DNA of 64,000 nt from assembly GCF_033366695.1 (NCBI RefSeq), contig NZ_JAOBTQ010000001.1, forward strand, positions 4,278,001 through 4,342,000, read 5' to 3'. The notes beneath the pieces were generated by a model, which did not search any database, was not told the DNA's origin, and saw only the letters and a program-made list of their open reading frames with translations. The stretch is from Streptomyces sp. SCL15-4 (GTDB lineage: Bacteria; Actinomycetota; Actinomycetes; Streptomycetales; Streptomycetaceae). Positions within the stretch are counted from its first letter, which is position 1. Each line of letters begins with the position of its first letter. Below are positions 22,526 through 30,987 of the stretch, one piece after another. The position numbers and the translations under genes were made by a program.

Positions 22526-23797
22526 GTGGACACGATTGCCAGCCTTTTCAGTTTCATCACCTGGCCCGTCTCCTGGGTCATCGTCCAGTTCCACAAGGTG
22601 TACGGGGCGATCTTCGGACCTGACACCGGGTGGGCCTGGGGCCTGTCCATCGTGTCGCTGGTGATCCTGATCCGCATCTGCCTGATCCCGCTCTTCGTGA
22701 AGCAGATCAAGGCGACTCGCGCGATGCAGACGCTCCAGCCGGAGATGAAGAAGATCCAGGAGCGCTACAAGAACGACCGGCAGCGCCAGTCCGAAGAGAT
22801 GATGAAGCTGTACAAGGAGTCGGGTACCAACCCGCTCTCCTCGTGCCTTCCCATCCTGGCGCAGTCCCCGTTCTTCTTCGCCCTGTACCACGTGCTCGCG
22901 GGCATCGCGTCGGGCAAGAAGATCGGTGTCATCAACGCCGACCTGCTCGAGAGCGCGCGGAACGCGCACATCTTCGGCGCTCCGCTGGCCGCCAAGTTCT
23001 TCAGCAGCGAGAGCCAGGTCAGCGCCCTGCACGCCTCGCTGACCGATGTCCGCATCGTGACCGCGATCATGATCGTGCTGATGTCGGCGTCGCAGTTCTA
23101 CACGCAGCGCCAGCTGATGACGAAGAACGTCGACACCACCGTGAAGACGCCGTTCATGCAGCAGCAGAAGATGCTGATGTACGTCTTCCCGATCATGTTC
23201 GCCGTCCTCGGTGTGAACTTCCCGGTCGGTGTCCTCATCTACTGGCTGACCACCAACGTGTGGACCATGGGCCAGCAGATGTACGTCATCCACAACAACC
23301 CGACCCCGGGTTCCAAGGCCCAGGCCGCCTACCTGGAGCGCCTGACCAAGCACGTCACGCAGCACGGCAAGATCCGCCGGCGCAGCGAGAAGGCCATCGT
23401 GAAGGCGATCGTCGCCAAGGGCCGCGACCGCAACGAGTTCGAGCGCAAGTTCGTCAACGCGCTCAGCAAGGCGGGCCTCGCCGCCCAGGCCGACGGCACC
23501 GTGACGAAGAGCGCGGCCCAGGCGGCGGCGCAGACCGATGAAGGCGCGGCCACCGGCACGGCCACGGACACGGCCGCCGCCCGGCGTCAGCAGCCCAAGC
23601 GCCAGAGCAAGTCCCAGCGTCAGTCCGGGACCAGGGCGGGAGACTCCCCGTCGCTGGAGAAGTCCGACGAGCCGCAGGACACCAAGCCCGCGGCTGCCAA
23701 GCAGCCCCAGAAGCCCGGCTCCGGCACCCGCAGCAAGGCCCAGTCCGGCCAGCGCAAGGGTGGCCCGCAGCGGCCCAAGTCCCCGTCCAAGAAGTAA
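22526..23797 (+). CDS. yidC: Membrane protein insertase YidC
   Basis: A 423-residue YidC/Oxa1 insertase starting at GTG 22526. The membrane segments begin at [24 protein letters not shown] and [19 protein letters not shown], with the conserved hydrophilic-groove Arg in the latter. There is a cytosolic hairpin ([19 protein letters not shown]), then helices around [36 protein letters not shown] and [30 protein letters not shown] ~100-residue Lys/Gln/Ser-rich C-terminal tail may bind ribosomes, as in other Gram-positives. It acts with or without SecYEG. Confidence 0.96.
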   Translation: MDTIASLFSFITWPVSWVIVQFHKVYGAIFGPDTGWAWGLSIVSLVILIRICLIPLFVKQIKATRAMQTLQPEMKKIQERYKNDRQRQSEEMMKLYKESGTNPLSSCLPILAQSPFFFALYHVLAGIASGKKIGVINADLLESARNAHIFGAPLAAKFFSSESQVSALHASLTDVRIVTAIMIVLMSASQFYTQRQLMTKNVDTTVKTPFMQQQKMLMYVFPIMFAVLGVNFPVGVLIYWLTTNVWTMGQQMYVIHNNPTPGSKAQAAYLERLTKHVTQHGKIRRRSEKAIVKAIVAKGRDRNEFERKFVNALSKAGLAAQADGTVTKSAAQAAAQTDEGAATGTATDTAAARRQQPKRQSKSQRQSGTRAGDSPSLEKSDEPQDTKPAAAKQPQKPGSGTRSKAQSGQRKGGPQRPKSPSKK

Positions 23798-23812
23798 GAA
23801 GGAGCCCATCCC

Positions 23813-24325
23813 GTGACGGAAGGCACCACCTCCGCCGCTGCCGAGGGTGCAGACACCCTCACCCGCCTGGAGCAGGAGGGTGAGATCGCGGCGGACTACC
23901 TGGAGGGTCTGCTGGACATCGCCGACCTCGACGGCGACATCGACATGGACGTCGAGGCCGACCGCGCCTCCGTGTCGATCATCAGCGACACCGGCAGCCG
24001 TGACCTGCAGAAGCTGGTCGGCCGGGACGGCGAGGTGCTGGAGGCGCTGCAGGAGCTGACGCGGCTGGCCGTGCACCGGGAGACCGGCGACCGCAGCCGG
24101 CTCATGCTGGACATCGCGGGCTACCGCGCCAAGAAGCGCACCGAGCTGTCCGAGCTGGGTGCCAAGGCCGCGGCCGAGGTGAAGAGCACCGGCGAGCCCA
24201 TGAAGCTCAAGCCGATGTCCCCGTTCGAGCGCAAGGTCGTGCACGACGCGGTCAAGGCCGCGGGGCTGCGCAGCGAGTCCGAGGGCGAGGAGCCGCAGCG
24301 GTTCGTCGTCGTGCTGCCCGCCTGA
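23813..24325 (+). CDS. jag: Jag/KhpB RNA-binding protein (KH-R3H)
   Basis: A 170-residue protein starting at GTG 23813, 15 nt after yidC. After an acidic N-terminus it has a KH-II domain with LIGRDG-type loop (SRDLQKLVGRDGEVLEALQELTRLAVHRETG, ~60-95). The R3H domain follows (MSPFERKVVHDAVKAAGLRSESEGEEPQRFVVV, ~135-168). It lacks the N-terminal Jag-N domain of Firmicute members. Homologues bind RNA and affect cell elongation and division; the target here is unknown. Confidence 0.92.
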   Translation: MTEGTTSAAAEGADTLTRLEQEGEIAADYLEGLLDIADLDGDIDMDVEADRASVSIISDTGSRDLQKLVGRDGEVLEALQELTRLAVHRETGDRSRLMLDIAGYRAKKRTELSELGAKAAAEVKSTGEPMKLKPMSPFERKVVHDAVKAAGLRSESEGEEPQRFVVVLPA

Positions 24326-24341
24326 TCGACCCCCGTTCCAC

Positions 24342-24370
24342 CGGCCCCGTCTGTTGAGCAGGCGGGGCCG
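24342..24370 (+). terminator. Terminator after jag
   Basis: An 8-bp perfect stem (24342-24349 with 24363-24370) has a small internal loop stem and is followed by CGTTTTG. It lies 17 nt after the jag stop, so rsmG may be partly separated from the rpmH operon. Confidence 0.7.
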
Positions 24371-24440
24371 CGTTTTGTCAGCCTGGTAGTTCTGGTGGCC
24401 GGCGCGCGACGCGCCGGCGCTGTACGGAAGGACGGTCCCC

Positions 24441-25157
24441 GTGACGGAGGCAGCGGAGCTTCCCCCCGCGCCCGAGCAGGCGCGGGAAGTGTTTGGTGAT
24501 CGCTTCGCCGATGCGGTCCGCTATGCGGAGCTGCTCGCCGAGGCAGGTGTGCAGCGCGGCCTGATCGGTCCGCGGGAAGTGCCCCGCCTGTGGGAGCGGC
24601 ACCTGCTGAACTGTGCGGTGCTCTCCGAGGCCGTCCCCGAAGGGGTGACGGTCTGCGACGTCGGCTCCGGCGCCGGGCTGCCCGGCATCCCGCTGGCCCT
24701 GGTCCGCGACGACCTGAACATCACCCTGCTGGAGCCCCTGCTGCGGCGCACCAACTTCCTCACCGAGGTCGTCGAGCTGCTCGGCCTGGACCATGTCACC
24801 GTGGTGCGTGGCCGCGCCGAGGAAGTGATGGGCAAGCTGCCGCCGGTCCATGTGGTGACGGCGCGTGCCGTGGCCCCGCTGGACCGCCTGGCCACCTGGG
24901 GCATCCCGCTGCTGCGCCCGTACGGCGAGATGCTCGCGCTCAAGGGCGACACCGCCGAGGAGGAGCTGAAGGCGGCGGCCACCGCGCTGAGTAAGCTCGG
25001 AGCGGTGCAGACGTCGATCCTGCACGTGGGTGAAGGCGTGGTGGATCCGCTGTCCACCGTGGTCCGCGTGGAGGTCGGCGAGAGCCCGGGCGGTGTGCGC
25101 TTCGCCGCGAAGCGCGCCAAGGCGGCCCGTACGGGCCGAGTCCGTCGTCGGCGGTGA
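24441..25157 (+). CDS. rsmG: 16S rRNA (guanine-527-N7)-methyltransferase
   Basis: A 238-residue SAM-dependent methyltransferase starting at GTG 24441. Family motifs are IGPREVPRLWERHLLNCAVLSE, the SAM loop CDVGSGAGLPGIPLALVR (~72-89), LEPLLRRTNFLTEVVELLGL and VTARAVAPLDRLATW. It methylates G527 of 16S rRNA. Loss of function gives low-level streptomycin resistance and, in Streptomyces, can enhance antibiotic production (family knowledge). The chain ends in a basic Arg-rich tail. A strong terminator follows. Confidence 0.95.
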   Translation: MTEAAELPPAPEQAREVFGDRFADAVRYAELLAEAGVQRGLIGPREVPRLWERHLLNCAVLSEAVPEGVTVCDVGSGAGLPGIPLALVRDDLNITLLEPLLRRTNFLTEVVELLGLDHVTVVRGRAEEVMGKLPPVHVVTARAVAPLDRLATWGIPLLRPYGEMLALKGDTAEEELKAAATALSKLGAVQTSILHVGEGVVDPLSTVVRVEVGESPGGVRFAAKRAKAARTGRVRRRR

Positions 25158-25179
25158 ACCGGAGGACGGACAGGTGTGA

Positions 25180-25205
25180 GCCGGCCGGCCGGAGGGCCGG
25201 CCGGC
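25180..25205 (+). terminator. Terminator after rsmG
   Basis: An 11-bp perfect stem made of GCCGGCC repeats (25180-25190 with 25195-25205) has a GGAG loop, 23 nt after the stop. No T-tract follows. Confidence 0.7.
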
Positions 25206-25303
25206 GCTGATCCGTCCTGACGACGAGACGTACTCCACACAAGGTGCCGAACCGGGACAAGCCGGAGTGTCGCGGAGGTCCGGCCGCAGCCGCTGTGCAT
25301 CGT

Positions 25304-25317
25304 GTTTCACGTGAAAC
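25304..25317. other. parS site 1
   Basis: A perfect GTTTCACGTGAAAC ParB-binding site in the parA leader, about 200 nt before the ATG. It may also contribute to parAB control. Confidence 0.95.
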
Positions 25318-25511
25318 GTCGCTCACTGCTGCACGGCATCATCAGTCGTGGCCGCGCCGCGGCCGAACCGCGCGACCGCAAGCCTCTCGGCGCGCTCGGA
25401 GAGGAGCCCGTCTCCTCGGAGACCTCATCCCCTTCCGGGGGGACGGAGTTGTCCACAGAGGTGGATTTCTCCACAGATCGCCAGGCCTCACTGGTTCACC
25501 ACCCCGAAGAC

Positions 25512-26585
25512 ATGGGAGGCTCTGTTCATCGCGAGCCTGAAGTCGAGGAGAGTGAATCCTTGCGGTCCGACGCCAACATCGCGGGACCGATGACCGATCC
25601 GGTCCCCGGTCCCCGTACCGAGTCGATGGGGGCGGATGTTTCACGTGAAACACCGCCTCCGATGGACGACACTCCCATCGGTCGTGCGGCCCAACTGGCG
25701 GTGGAGGCTCTGGGCCGCGCCGGCGCAGGTCTGCCACGACCGGAGCAGACCCGAATCATCGTGGTCGCCAACCAGAAGGGTGGCGTGGGCAAGACGACGA
25801 CGACCGTCAACCTTGCCGCTTCGCTGGCTCTGCACGGTGCCCGGGTCCTGGTGATCGACCTCGACCCGCAGGGCAACGCGTCCACCGCCCTCGGGATCGA
25901 CCACCACGCCGAAGTCCCTTCGATCTACGACGTGCTCGTGGAGAGCAGGCCGCTCTCCGAGGTCGTCCAGCCCGTCCTCGACGTCGAGGGCCTGTTCTGC
26001 GCACCGGCCACCATCGACCTCGCCGGTGCGGAGATCGAGCTGGTGTCCCTGGTGGCGCGGGAGAGCCGGCTGCAGCGGGCCATCCAGGCGTACGAGCAGC
26101 CGTTGGACTACATCCTCATCGACTGCCCGCCCTCACTGGGCCTGCTGACGGTCAACGCGCTCGTCGCGGGCGCCGAGGTACTGATCCCGATCCAGTGCGA
26201 GTACTACGCACTGGAGGGCCTCGGCCAGCTCCTGCGCAATGTCGACCTGGTGCGGGGACACCTCAACCCCACCCTGCATGTGTCGACCATCCTGCTCACC
26301 ATGTACGACGGCCGGACGCGTCTCGCCTCGCAGGTCGCGGAAGAGGTGCGCAGCCACTTCGGTGACGAGGTGCTGCGGACGAGCATTCCCCGCTCGGTCC
26401 GTATCTCCGAGGCGCCGAGCTACGGGCAGACGGTGCTGACTTACGATCCAGGATCGAGCGGCGCCCTCTCGTACCTCGAGGCGGCCCGGGAAATCGCGCT
26501 GAGGGGCGTCGGCATCAGCTATGACGCGAGCCAGGCCCACATCGGCGCCCAGAAAGACCAGAGCATGGTGGAGGGGATTCAGTGA
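25512..26585 (+). CDS. parA: Chromosome partitioning ATPase ParA
   Basis: The 357-residue Walker-type partition ATPase binds nucleoid DNA when ATP-bound and drives segregation of ParB-parS complexes, mainly at sporulation septation in Streptomyces. The deviant Walker A KGGVGKTTT is at ~88-96, followed by VLVIDLDPQGNASTALG and DYILIDCPPSLGLLTVNAL. The start is uncertain. ATG 25512 (MGGSVHREPEVEE) fits the family length but has a poor ribosome site, while TTG 25560 has a good GAGGAG 9 nt upstream and would give 341 residues. A parS site lies in the coding region (~residues 43-47, V-S-R-E-T). Its stop overlaps parB by 4 nt. Confidence 0.93.
   Translation: MGGSVHREPEVEESESLRSDANIAGPMTDPVPGPRTESMGADVSRETPPPMDDTPIGRAAQLAVEALGRAGAGLPRPEQTRIIVVANQKGGVGKTTTTVNLAASLALHGARVLVIDLDPQGNASTALGIDHHAEVPSIYDVLVESRPLSEVVQPVLDVEGLFCAPATIDLAGAEIELVSLVARESRLQRAIQAYEQPLDYILIDCPPSLGLLTVNALVAGAEVLIPIQCEYYALEGLGQLLRNVDLVRGHLNPTLHVSTILLTMYDGRTRLASQVAEEVRSHFGDEVLRTSIPRSVRISEAPSYGQTVLTYDPGSSGALSYLEAAREIALRGVGISYDASQAHIGAQKDQSMVEGIQ
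25638..25651. other. parS site 2 (inside parA)
   Basis: A perfect 14-bp site within the 5' coding region of parA, read as V-S-R-E-T. The flanks (GGCGGAT...ACCGCC) extend the symmetry imperfectly. Confidence 0.95.
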
Positions 26586-27682
26586 GTGAACGACGGAGGG
26601 GGCTGGGCCGTGGTCTCGGCGCGCTGATCCCCGCTGCCCCGACGGAGAGGACGCCGGCCCCGGCGGCGCTGGGAGGCGGAGGATCCACCTCCCCCGCGGC
26701 CGTGCCGGTACTGACGAGCGACCGGGGGGTGGCCGCGGCCAAGGTGGCCACACTGCCGCCCGCCGCCCAGGAGATCCAGACGGTCTCGGCGAGTCCCGCG
26801 GTCGAGATGCCCGCGCCGCCGATGGGCGCCCACTTCGCCGAGATCCCCCTCGACGCCATCACGCCGAACCCGCGCCAGCCGCGCGAGGTGTTCGACGAGG
26901 ACGCGCTTCAGGAGCTGGTCACCTCCATCAAGGAGGTCGGCCTTCTGCAGCCCGTGGTGGTACGGCAGCTGGGGCCCGGCCGCTATGAGCTGATCATGGG
27001 CGAGCGCCGCTGGCGCGCGTGCCGTGAGGCCGGTCTGGAGGCCATCCCGGCCATCGTGCGGGCCACGGAGGACGAGAAGCTCCTCCTGGACGCGCTGCTG
27101 GAGAACCTGCACCGTGCGCAGCTGAACCCGATCGAGGAGGCCGCTGCCTACGACCAGCTGCTGAAGGACTTCAACTGCACGCACGACCAGCTGGCCGACC
27201 GGATCGGGCGCTCCCGCCCGCAGGTCTCCAACACGCTGCGTCTGCTGAAGCTGTCGCCGACCGTTCAGAAGCGGGTGGCCGCCGGGGTGCTCTCGGCCGG
27301 CCACGCCCGGGCGTTGCTGGCGGTGGAGGACTCCGAGGAGCAGGACCGGCTGGCGCACCGGATCGTGGCCGAGGGCCTGTCGGTGCGGTCCGTGGAAGAG
27401 ATCGTGACGCTCATGGGCTCACGGCCGCAGAAGGCCTCGCGGTCCCGGGGGCCCAGGGCGGGTTCCGTGCCCTCTCCGGCGCTGAACGAGCTGGCCACGC
27501 GGCTCTCGGACCGCTTCGAGACCCGGGTGAAGGTCGAGCTGGGCCAGAAGAAGGGCAAGATCACCGTCGAGTTCGCCTCGGCTGAGGATCTCGAGAGGAT
27601 CCTCAGCACCTTCGCCCCGGGCGAGAAGCTGGCTCTCCAGAAGAGCCTCCAGGACGGCGACGGCGGCGAGACGCAGGACTGA
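26582..27682 (+). CDS. parB: Chromosome partitioning protein ParB
   Basis: The 366-residue CTP-dependent clamp loads at parS and organises the origin. It starts at GTG 26582, overlapping parA (GTGA). The N-terminal Arg-rich motif RRRGLGRGLGALIP is the ParA-stimulating segment. The CTP/arginine-patch domain spans ~85-190 with NPRQPREVF, GERRWR (140-145) and ENLHRAQLNPIEEA. The helix-turn-helix (HDQLADRIGRSRPQVSNTLRLLKL, ~201-224) reads parS. The C-terminal dimerisation domain ends KKGKITVEFASAEDLERIL. Its ten binding sites are listed separately. Confidence 0.96.
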   Translation: MSERRRGLGRGLGALIPAAPTERTPAPAALGGGGSTSPAAVPVLTSDRGVAAAKVATLPPAAQEIQTVSASPAVEMPAPPMGAHFAEIPLDAITPNPRQPREVFDEDALQELVTSIKEVGLLQPVVVRQLGPGRYELIMGERRWRACREAGLEAIPAIVRATEDEKLLLDALLENLHRAQLNPIEEAAAYDQLLKDFNCTHDQLADRIGRSRPQVSNTLRLLKLSPTVQKRVAAGVLSAGHARALLAVEDSEEQDRLAHRIVAEGLSVRSVEEIVTLMGSRPQKASRSRGPRAGSVPSPALNELATRLSDRFETRVKVELGQKKGKITVEFASAEDLERILSTFAPGEKLALQKSLQDGDGGETQD

Positions 27683-27714
27683 TTCCCAGGCGTTCGCGCC
27701 TGCCGGGTCAGTGG

Positions 27715-27753
27715 AGCGGGCCGTGTCCGGTGTGTACCGGATCACGGCCCGCT
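27715..27753 (+). terminator. parB terminator
   Basis: A long stem (27715-27725/27743-27753 plus 27726-27730/27737-27741, one bulged T) with a 6-nt loop is followed by CTTTGCTTTG. It lies 32 nt after parB. Confidence 0.85.
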
Positions 27754-27880
27754 CTTTGCTTTGACACGGTATCGAGTGAATCGGATCGTGGATACGATGC
27801 GATCAGTTAGGGCATATCCACCGGTCAGTAGCTGACAGCCGCTCGCGACGCGGCGGCGAAGGAAGCGAGGATCAGCCTTC

Positions 27881-28498
27881 ATGGGGCGTCGGCTCGTGCC
27901 GCTCACTCTGGACAACCTTCAGGACCTTCCCCAACACTGTCGCTCCTGTGTCTTCTGGGAGCTGGACCCGGTCAGCGGCGAGGCGGCGGTGACGGCGGGC
28001 ACCACCGCGCTGGAGAAGGAAGCCTGGATCTCCGCCGTCCTGCTGGACTGGGGATCGTGCGGGCGGGTGGTGTACGTCGATGACGTTCCGGCGGGTTTCG
28101 TGCTCTACGCCCCGCCGGCCTATGTCCCGCGCTCGACGGCCTTCCCGACGAGCCCGCTCTCGCCGGACGCCGTACAGCTGATCACAGGGTCCGTGCTGCC
28201 CGGCTATCAGGGGCAGGGCCTGGGCCGGGTGCTGGTGCAGACGGTCGCCAAGGATCTGCTGCGCCGGGGCTTCAAGGCGATCGAGGCGTTCGGCGACGCC
28301 CGCTGGCAGCAGCCCGCGTGCCTGCTGCCCGCCGACCATCTGCTGGCCGTGGGCTTCAAGACCGTCCGGCAGCATCCCGCCCATCCACGGCTGCGGCTGG
28401 AACTGCGGTCCACGCTCTCCTGGAAGGAAGACGTGGAGATGGCACTCGACCGGCTTCTGGGAGCGGTGCAGAAGGAACCCGCGCTGAGGCCGCTATAG
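27881..28498 (+). CDS. GNAT family N-acetyltransferase
   Basis: A 205-residue protein starting at ATG 27881 behind GAAGGAAGCGAGG. The N-terminus has HCRSCVFWELD. The acetyl-CoA-binding loop is LPGYQGQGLGRVLVQTVAKDLLRRGF (~107-132), which carries the GNAT Q/RxxGxG/A motif. The substrate is unknown. The gene is a constant neighbour of parB in Streptomyces, but a functional link is not shown. A TTGACA at ~27763 in the upstream spacer may be part of its promoter. It ends in a bidirectional terminator facing trxA. Confidence 0.85.
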   Translation: MGRRLVPLTLDNLQDLPQHCRSCVFWELDPVSGEAAVTAGTTALEKEAWISAVLLDWGSCGRVVYVDDVPAGFVLYAPPAYVPRSTAFPTSPLSPDAVQLITGSVLPGYQGQGLGRVLVQTVAKDLLRRGFKAIEAFGDARWQQPACLLPADHLLAVGFKTVRQHPAHPRLRLELRSTLSWKEDVEMALDRLLGAVQKEPALRPL

Positions 28499-28500
28499 CG

Positions 28501-28530
28501 AAAGGGCCGACCCGTTCGGGTCGGCCCTTT
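28501..28530. terminator. Bidirectional terminator between GNAT gene and trxA
   Basis: A 13-bp perfect stem (28501-28513 with 28518-28530) has a GTTC loop and A/T runs on both flanks. It directly serves both convergent genes, and a parS site begins 4 nt further on. Confidence 0.9.
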
Positions 28531-28533
28531 CAT

Positions 28534-28547
28534 GTTTCACGTGAAAC
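28534..28547. other. parS site 3
   Basis: A perfect 14-bp ParB site between the bidirectional terminator and the trxA stop codon, one base from the coding region. Confidence 0.95.
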
Positions 28548-28548
28548 G

Positions 28549-28881
28549 TCACTTCGTGATGAACTCATCGAGGTCGCGAAGGAGCGCCGCCTTGGGCTTG
28601 GCGCCCACGATGGTCTTGGCGACGTCGCCGCCCTGGTAGACGTTCAGGGTCGGAATGGACATGACGCCGTACTTGGCGGCCGTGTCCGGGTTCTCGTCGA
28701 TGTTGAGCTTGACGATCTGGATCTTGTCGCCGTGCTCCGCGGCGATCGCCTCCAGGGACGGGGCGATCATGCGGCACGGGCCGCACCACTCGGCCCAGAA
28801 GTCCACCAGAACGGGCTTGTCGCTCTTGAGGACTTCCTCCTCGAAGGTGTCGTCGGTCACGGTCTTCACGTTGCCGGCCAC
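28549..28881 (-). CDS. trxA: Thioredoxin
   Basis: A 110-residue thioredoxin starting at GTG 28881 behind AAGGAG. The active site is W-C33-G-P-C36 in VDFWAEWCGPCRM. The cis-Pro loop IPTLNVYQGG and terminal helix are intact. It reduces protein disulfides with electrons from TrxB. It lies 48 nt downstream of trxB in the same direction and is probably expressed with it from the SigR-type promoter. Confidence 0.97.
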   Translation of the reverse strand: MAGNVKTVTDDTFEEEVLKSDKPVLVDFWAEWCGPCRMIAPSLEAIAAEHGDKIQIVKLNIDENPDTAAKYGVMSIPTLNVYQGGDVAKTIVGAKPKAALLRDLDEFITK

Positions 28882-28929
28882 AGTGGGCTCCTTAGCTCGG
28901 TTACGCGGTGGGGCGGGGGAAGGGGAAGG

Positions 28930-29898
28930 TCAGACGGTCGTCTTCTCGGGCTCCGCCTGGTCCTCGTCCGCGAGGGCGGCGAGGAACCGCTCGGCGTCCA
29001 GAGCGGCGGAGCACCCGGTGCCGGCCGCGGTGATCGCCTGGCGGTAGGTGTGGTCGACCACGTCACCGGCGGCGAAGACACCGGTCACGTTGGTACGGGT
29101 GGACGGCGAGGCGACCTTCAGGTAGCCCTCCTCGTCCAGGTCCAGCTGGCCCTTGAACAGCTCGGTGCGCGGGTCGTGACCGATCGCGATGAACAGGCCC
29201 GTCACGGGCAGCTCGGACAGCTCGCCGGTCTTGAGGTTCCGCAGCTTCAGCCCGGAGAGCTTCTGCTCGCCCTGGATCTCGGCGACCTCGCTGTCCCAGA
29301 CGAACTTGATCTTCGGGTCGGCGAAGGCACGCTCCTGCATCGCCTTGGAAGCGCGCAGGGTGTCCCGGCGGTGGACGATCGTCACCGACTTGGCGAACCG
29401 CGAGAGGAACGTGGCCTCCTCCATCGCGGTGTCGCCGCCGCCGATCACGGCGATGTCGTGGTCCTTGAAGAAGAACCCGTCACAGGTGGCGCACCAGGAG
29501 ACACCGCGGCCCGAGAGCGCGTCCTCGTTCGGCAGGCCCAGCTTGCGGTGCTGGGAGCCGGTGGTGACGATGACGGCCTTCGCCCGGTGGACGGTGCCGG
29601 CGGTGTCGGTGACGGTCTTGATCTCACCGGTCAGGTCGACGGAGACGATGTCGTCCGGAACGAGTTCGGCACCGAAGCGCTCGGCCTGGGCTCGCATGTT
29701 GTCCATGAGGTCCGGCCCCATGATGCCGTCGCGGAAGCCCGGGAAGTTCTCCACCTCGGTGGTGTTCATCAGCGCACCGCCCGCGGTGACGGCGCCTTCG
29801 AACACCAAGGGCTTCAGCGACGCACGGGCGGTGTACAGCGCCGCCGTGTAGCCTGCGGGCCCGGAGCCGATGATGATCACATTACGGACATCGCTCAC
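28930..29898 (-). CDS. trxB: Thioredoxin reductase
   Basis: A 322-residue FAD/NADPH disulfide reductase starting at GTG 29898 behind GAGGAATC. The FAD motif is [10 protein letters not shown] (11-20), the redox-active pair is C136-A-T-C139, and the NADPH motif is [10 protein letters not shown]. It ends with the flavin-binding [19 protein letters not shown] followed by a short acidic tail. It transfers electrons from NADPH to TrxA. A SigR consensus promoter sits ~70-100 nt upstream, so oxidative (thiol) stress should induce it. Confidence 0.97.
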   Translation of the reverse strand: MSDVRNVIIIGSGPAGYTAALYTARASLKPLVFEGAVTAGGALMNTTEVENFPGFRDGIMGPDLMDNMRAQAERFGAELVPDDIVSVDLTGEIKTVTDTAGTVHRAKAVIVTTGSQHRKLGLPNEDALSGRGVSWCATCDGFFFKDHDIAVIGGGDTAMEEATFLSRFAKSVTIVHRRDTLRASKAMQERAFADPKIKFVWDSEVAEIQGEQKLSGLKLRNLKTGELSELPVTGLFIAIGHDPRTELFKGQLDLDEEGYLKVASPSTRTNVTGVFAAGDVVDHTYRQAITAAGTGCSAALDAERFLAALADEDQAEPEKTTV

Positions 29899-29969
29899 GG
29901 CTTGATTCCTCGTCTCTGGTCTGCGTCAGTCGACCGGGGTGGGCCCCTTTCGGGACTCACACCCCACCC

Positions 29970-29996
29970 AACGGATCCTACGGGGCGTGCATTCCC
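29970..29996 (-). promoter_or_regulatory. SigR-type promoter of trxBA
   Basis: On the minus strand GGGAAT (29991-29996), exactly 18 nt, then GTT (29970-29972) reproduces the SigR consensus for disulfide-stress genes. It lies 71 nt upstream of the trxB GTG. In Streptomyces coelicolor trxBA is a known SigR target. Confidence 0.85.
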
Positions 29997-30051
29997 GGTG
30001 TGGCCGGGCACACGCCTGCCCCAGGGCGGCCGAAGGGGTGGTCCAGCGGAC

Positions 30052-30987
30052 TCAACGACGGGCGAGGGACTGCCGTAGCAGGACGGCACCGGCAGACGCC
30101 GTCCGCCGCTGGACACAACTCGCGTCGACCACATAGGCCGTGACCCGCTCGCTGTCGTGGACATCGGTCACGACCACGAGATAGGCCGCCCTGCCCGCGT
30201 ACGTCCCCATCTTGGCGCCGAGGACGTCGGTGCTCGGACGCAGGGCCTGCCGGACGCATGCGGGGACCGGGACGGCGGTCTGGAGCAGGGTGTTCGGGCC
30301 TTCGACGGATCCGGACGAGCGCGACCCGTCGCCGGGACGTTCCCGGTGCCCGTCATCGCCCTGCGGCAGTGACTTCCCGGCGGTGAGGAGGGAGCGGGCC
30401 TGGCGCTCCACGCTGTCCCCGGAGAAGGTGCCGGCCGAGGCGGTCGGTGTCCCATGGGCCGACGGGTGATCGGTGTTGTCGGAGAGGGACGCCACGATCA
30501 GGCCGCCGGCGCCCAGGACCGCGGCCGTGAGAACGGCGCCCAGGACGAACCGTCCGCGCCGCCGTCCGCGCCCGGACCCCTTGCGCCCCGGCCCGGTCGC
30601 CGCACGAGGACGGCCGGCCGGGCGGTCGGCGGCCGGATCGACAGGACGCTCGGCAGGTTGGTGCGCGGCGGGCGATGTTTCACGTGAAACATGGCTCGCG
30701 GTGTCCTCGGTGCCGACAGCCGGTGTGGTCTCGGCGACGAGGGCGGCCTCGGCGGCGAGAGCGGCGTCGAGGCGTGCGGTGACATCGTCCGGCATGCGCT
30801 GCGGCGCCGGCAGGGACCCGAGCAGGTCCCGGATCTCCTCCAGTGAGGCGTATACGTCCGCGCACGAGGCGCAGCCGTCCAGATGGCGCCGCACGTCCCT
30901 GTCCCGGTCCGGCGCGAGCAGGCCCTCGGTGAGGTCGGAGATCTCCGCGACGTCCGGGTGCCCGGCCGTCTCCGTCGTCGACGTCAC
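30052..30987 (-). CDS. Zinc-type anti-sigma factor for SigM
   Basis: A 311-residue single-pass membrane protein. The N-terminal zf-HC2 anti-sigma domain has H35-xxx-C39-xx-C42 (RRHLDGCASCADVY). A charged Pro/Arg-rich linker follows. The transmembrane helix FVLGAVLTAAVLGAGGLIVASL is at ~146-168. The extracytoplasmic domain ends TAYVVDASCVQRR...VLLRQSLARR. It should hold the co-transcribed ECF sigma factor inactive until an envelope or redox signal arrives. The GTG start (30987) overlaps the sigM stop by 4 nt. A parS site lies inside its coding region. Confidence 0.88.
   Translation of the reverse strand: MTSTTETAGHPDVAEISDLTEGLLAPDRDRDVRRHLDGCASCADVYASLEEIRDLLGSLPAPQRMPDDVTARLDAALAAEAALVAETTPAVGTEDTASHVSRETSPAAHQPAERPVDPAADRPAGRPRAATGPGRKGSGRGRRRGRFVLGAVLTAAVLGAGGLIVASLSDNTDHPSAHGTPTASAGTFSGDSVERQARSLLTAGKSLPQGDDGHRERPGDGSRSSGSVEGPNTLLQTAVPVPACVRQALRPSTDVLGAKMGTYAGRAAYLVVVTDVHDSERVTAYVVDASCVQRRTASAGAVLLRQSLARR
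30677..30690. other. parS site 4 (inside anti-sigma gene)
   Basis: A perfect 14-bp site within the linker-coding part, read as V99-S-R-E-T103. The flanks extend the symmetry by 2 bp only. Confidence 0.95.

Larger units (their letters stand above)
25158..25511. other. rsmG-parA intergenic region
   Basis: The 354-bp spacer holds the rsmG terminator, one parS site and the parAB promoter region. An open frame in phase with parA runs through most of it, but it would begin inside parS (MFHVKR) and contains no conserved sequence. It is treated as leader. Confidence 0.6.

Noticed and set aside
25302..25511. N-terminal extension of parA starting MFHVKR
   Set aside because: The start codon lies inside parS, there is no ribosome site, and the extension is not family-like.
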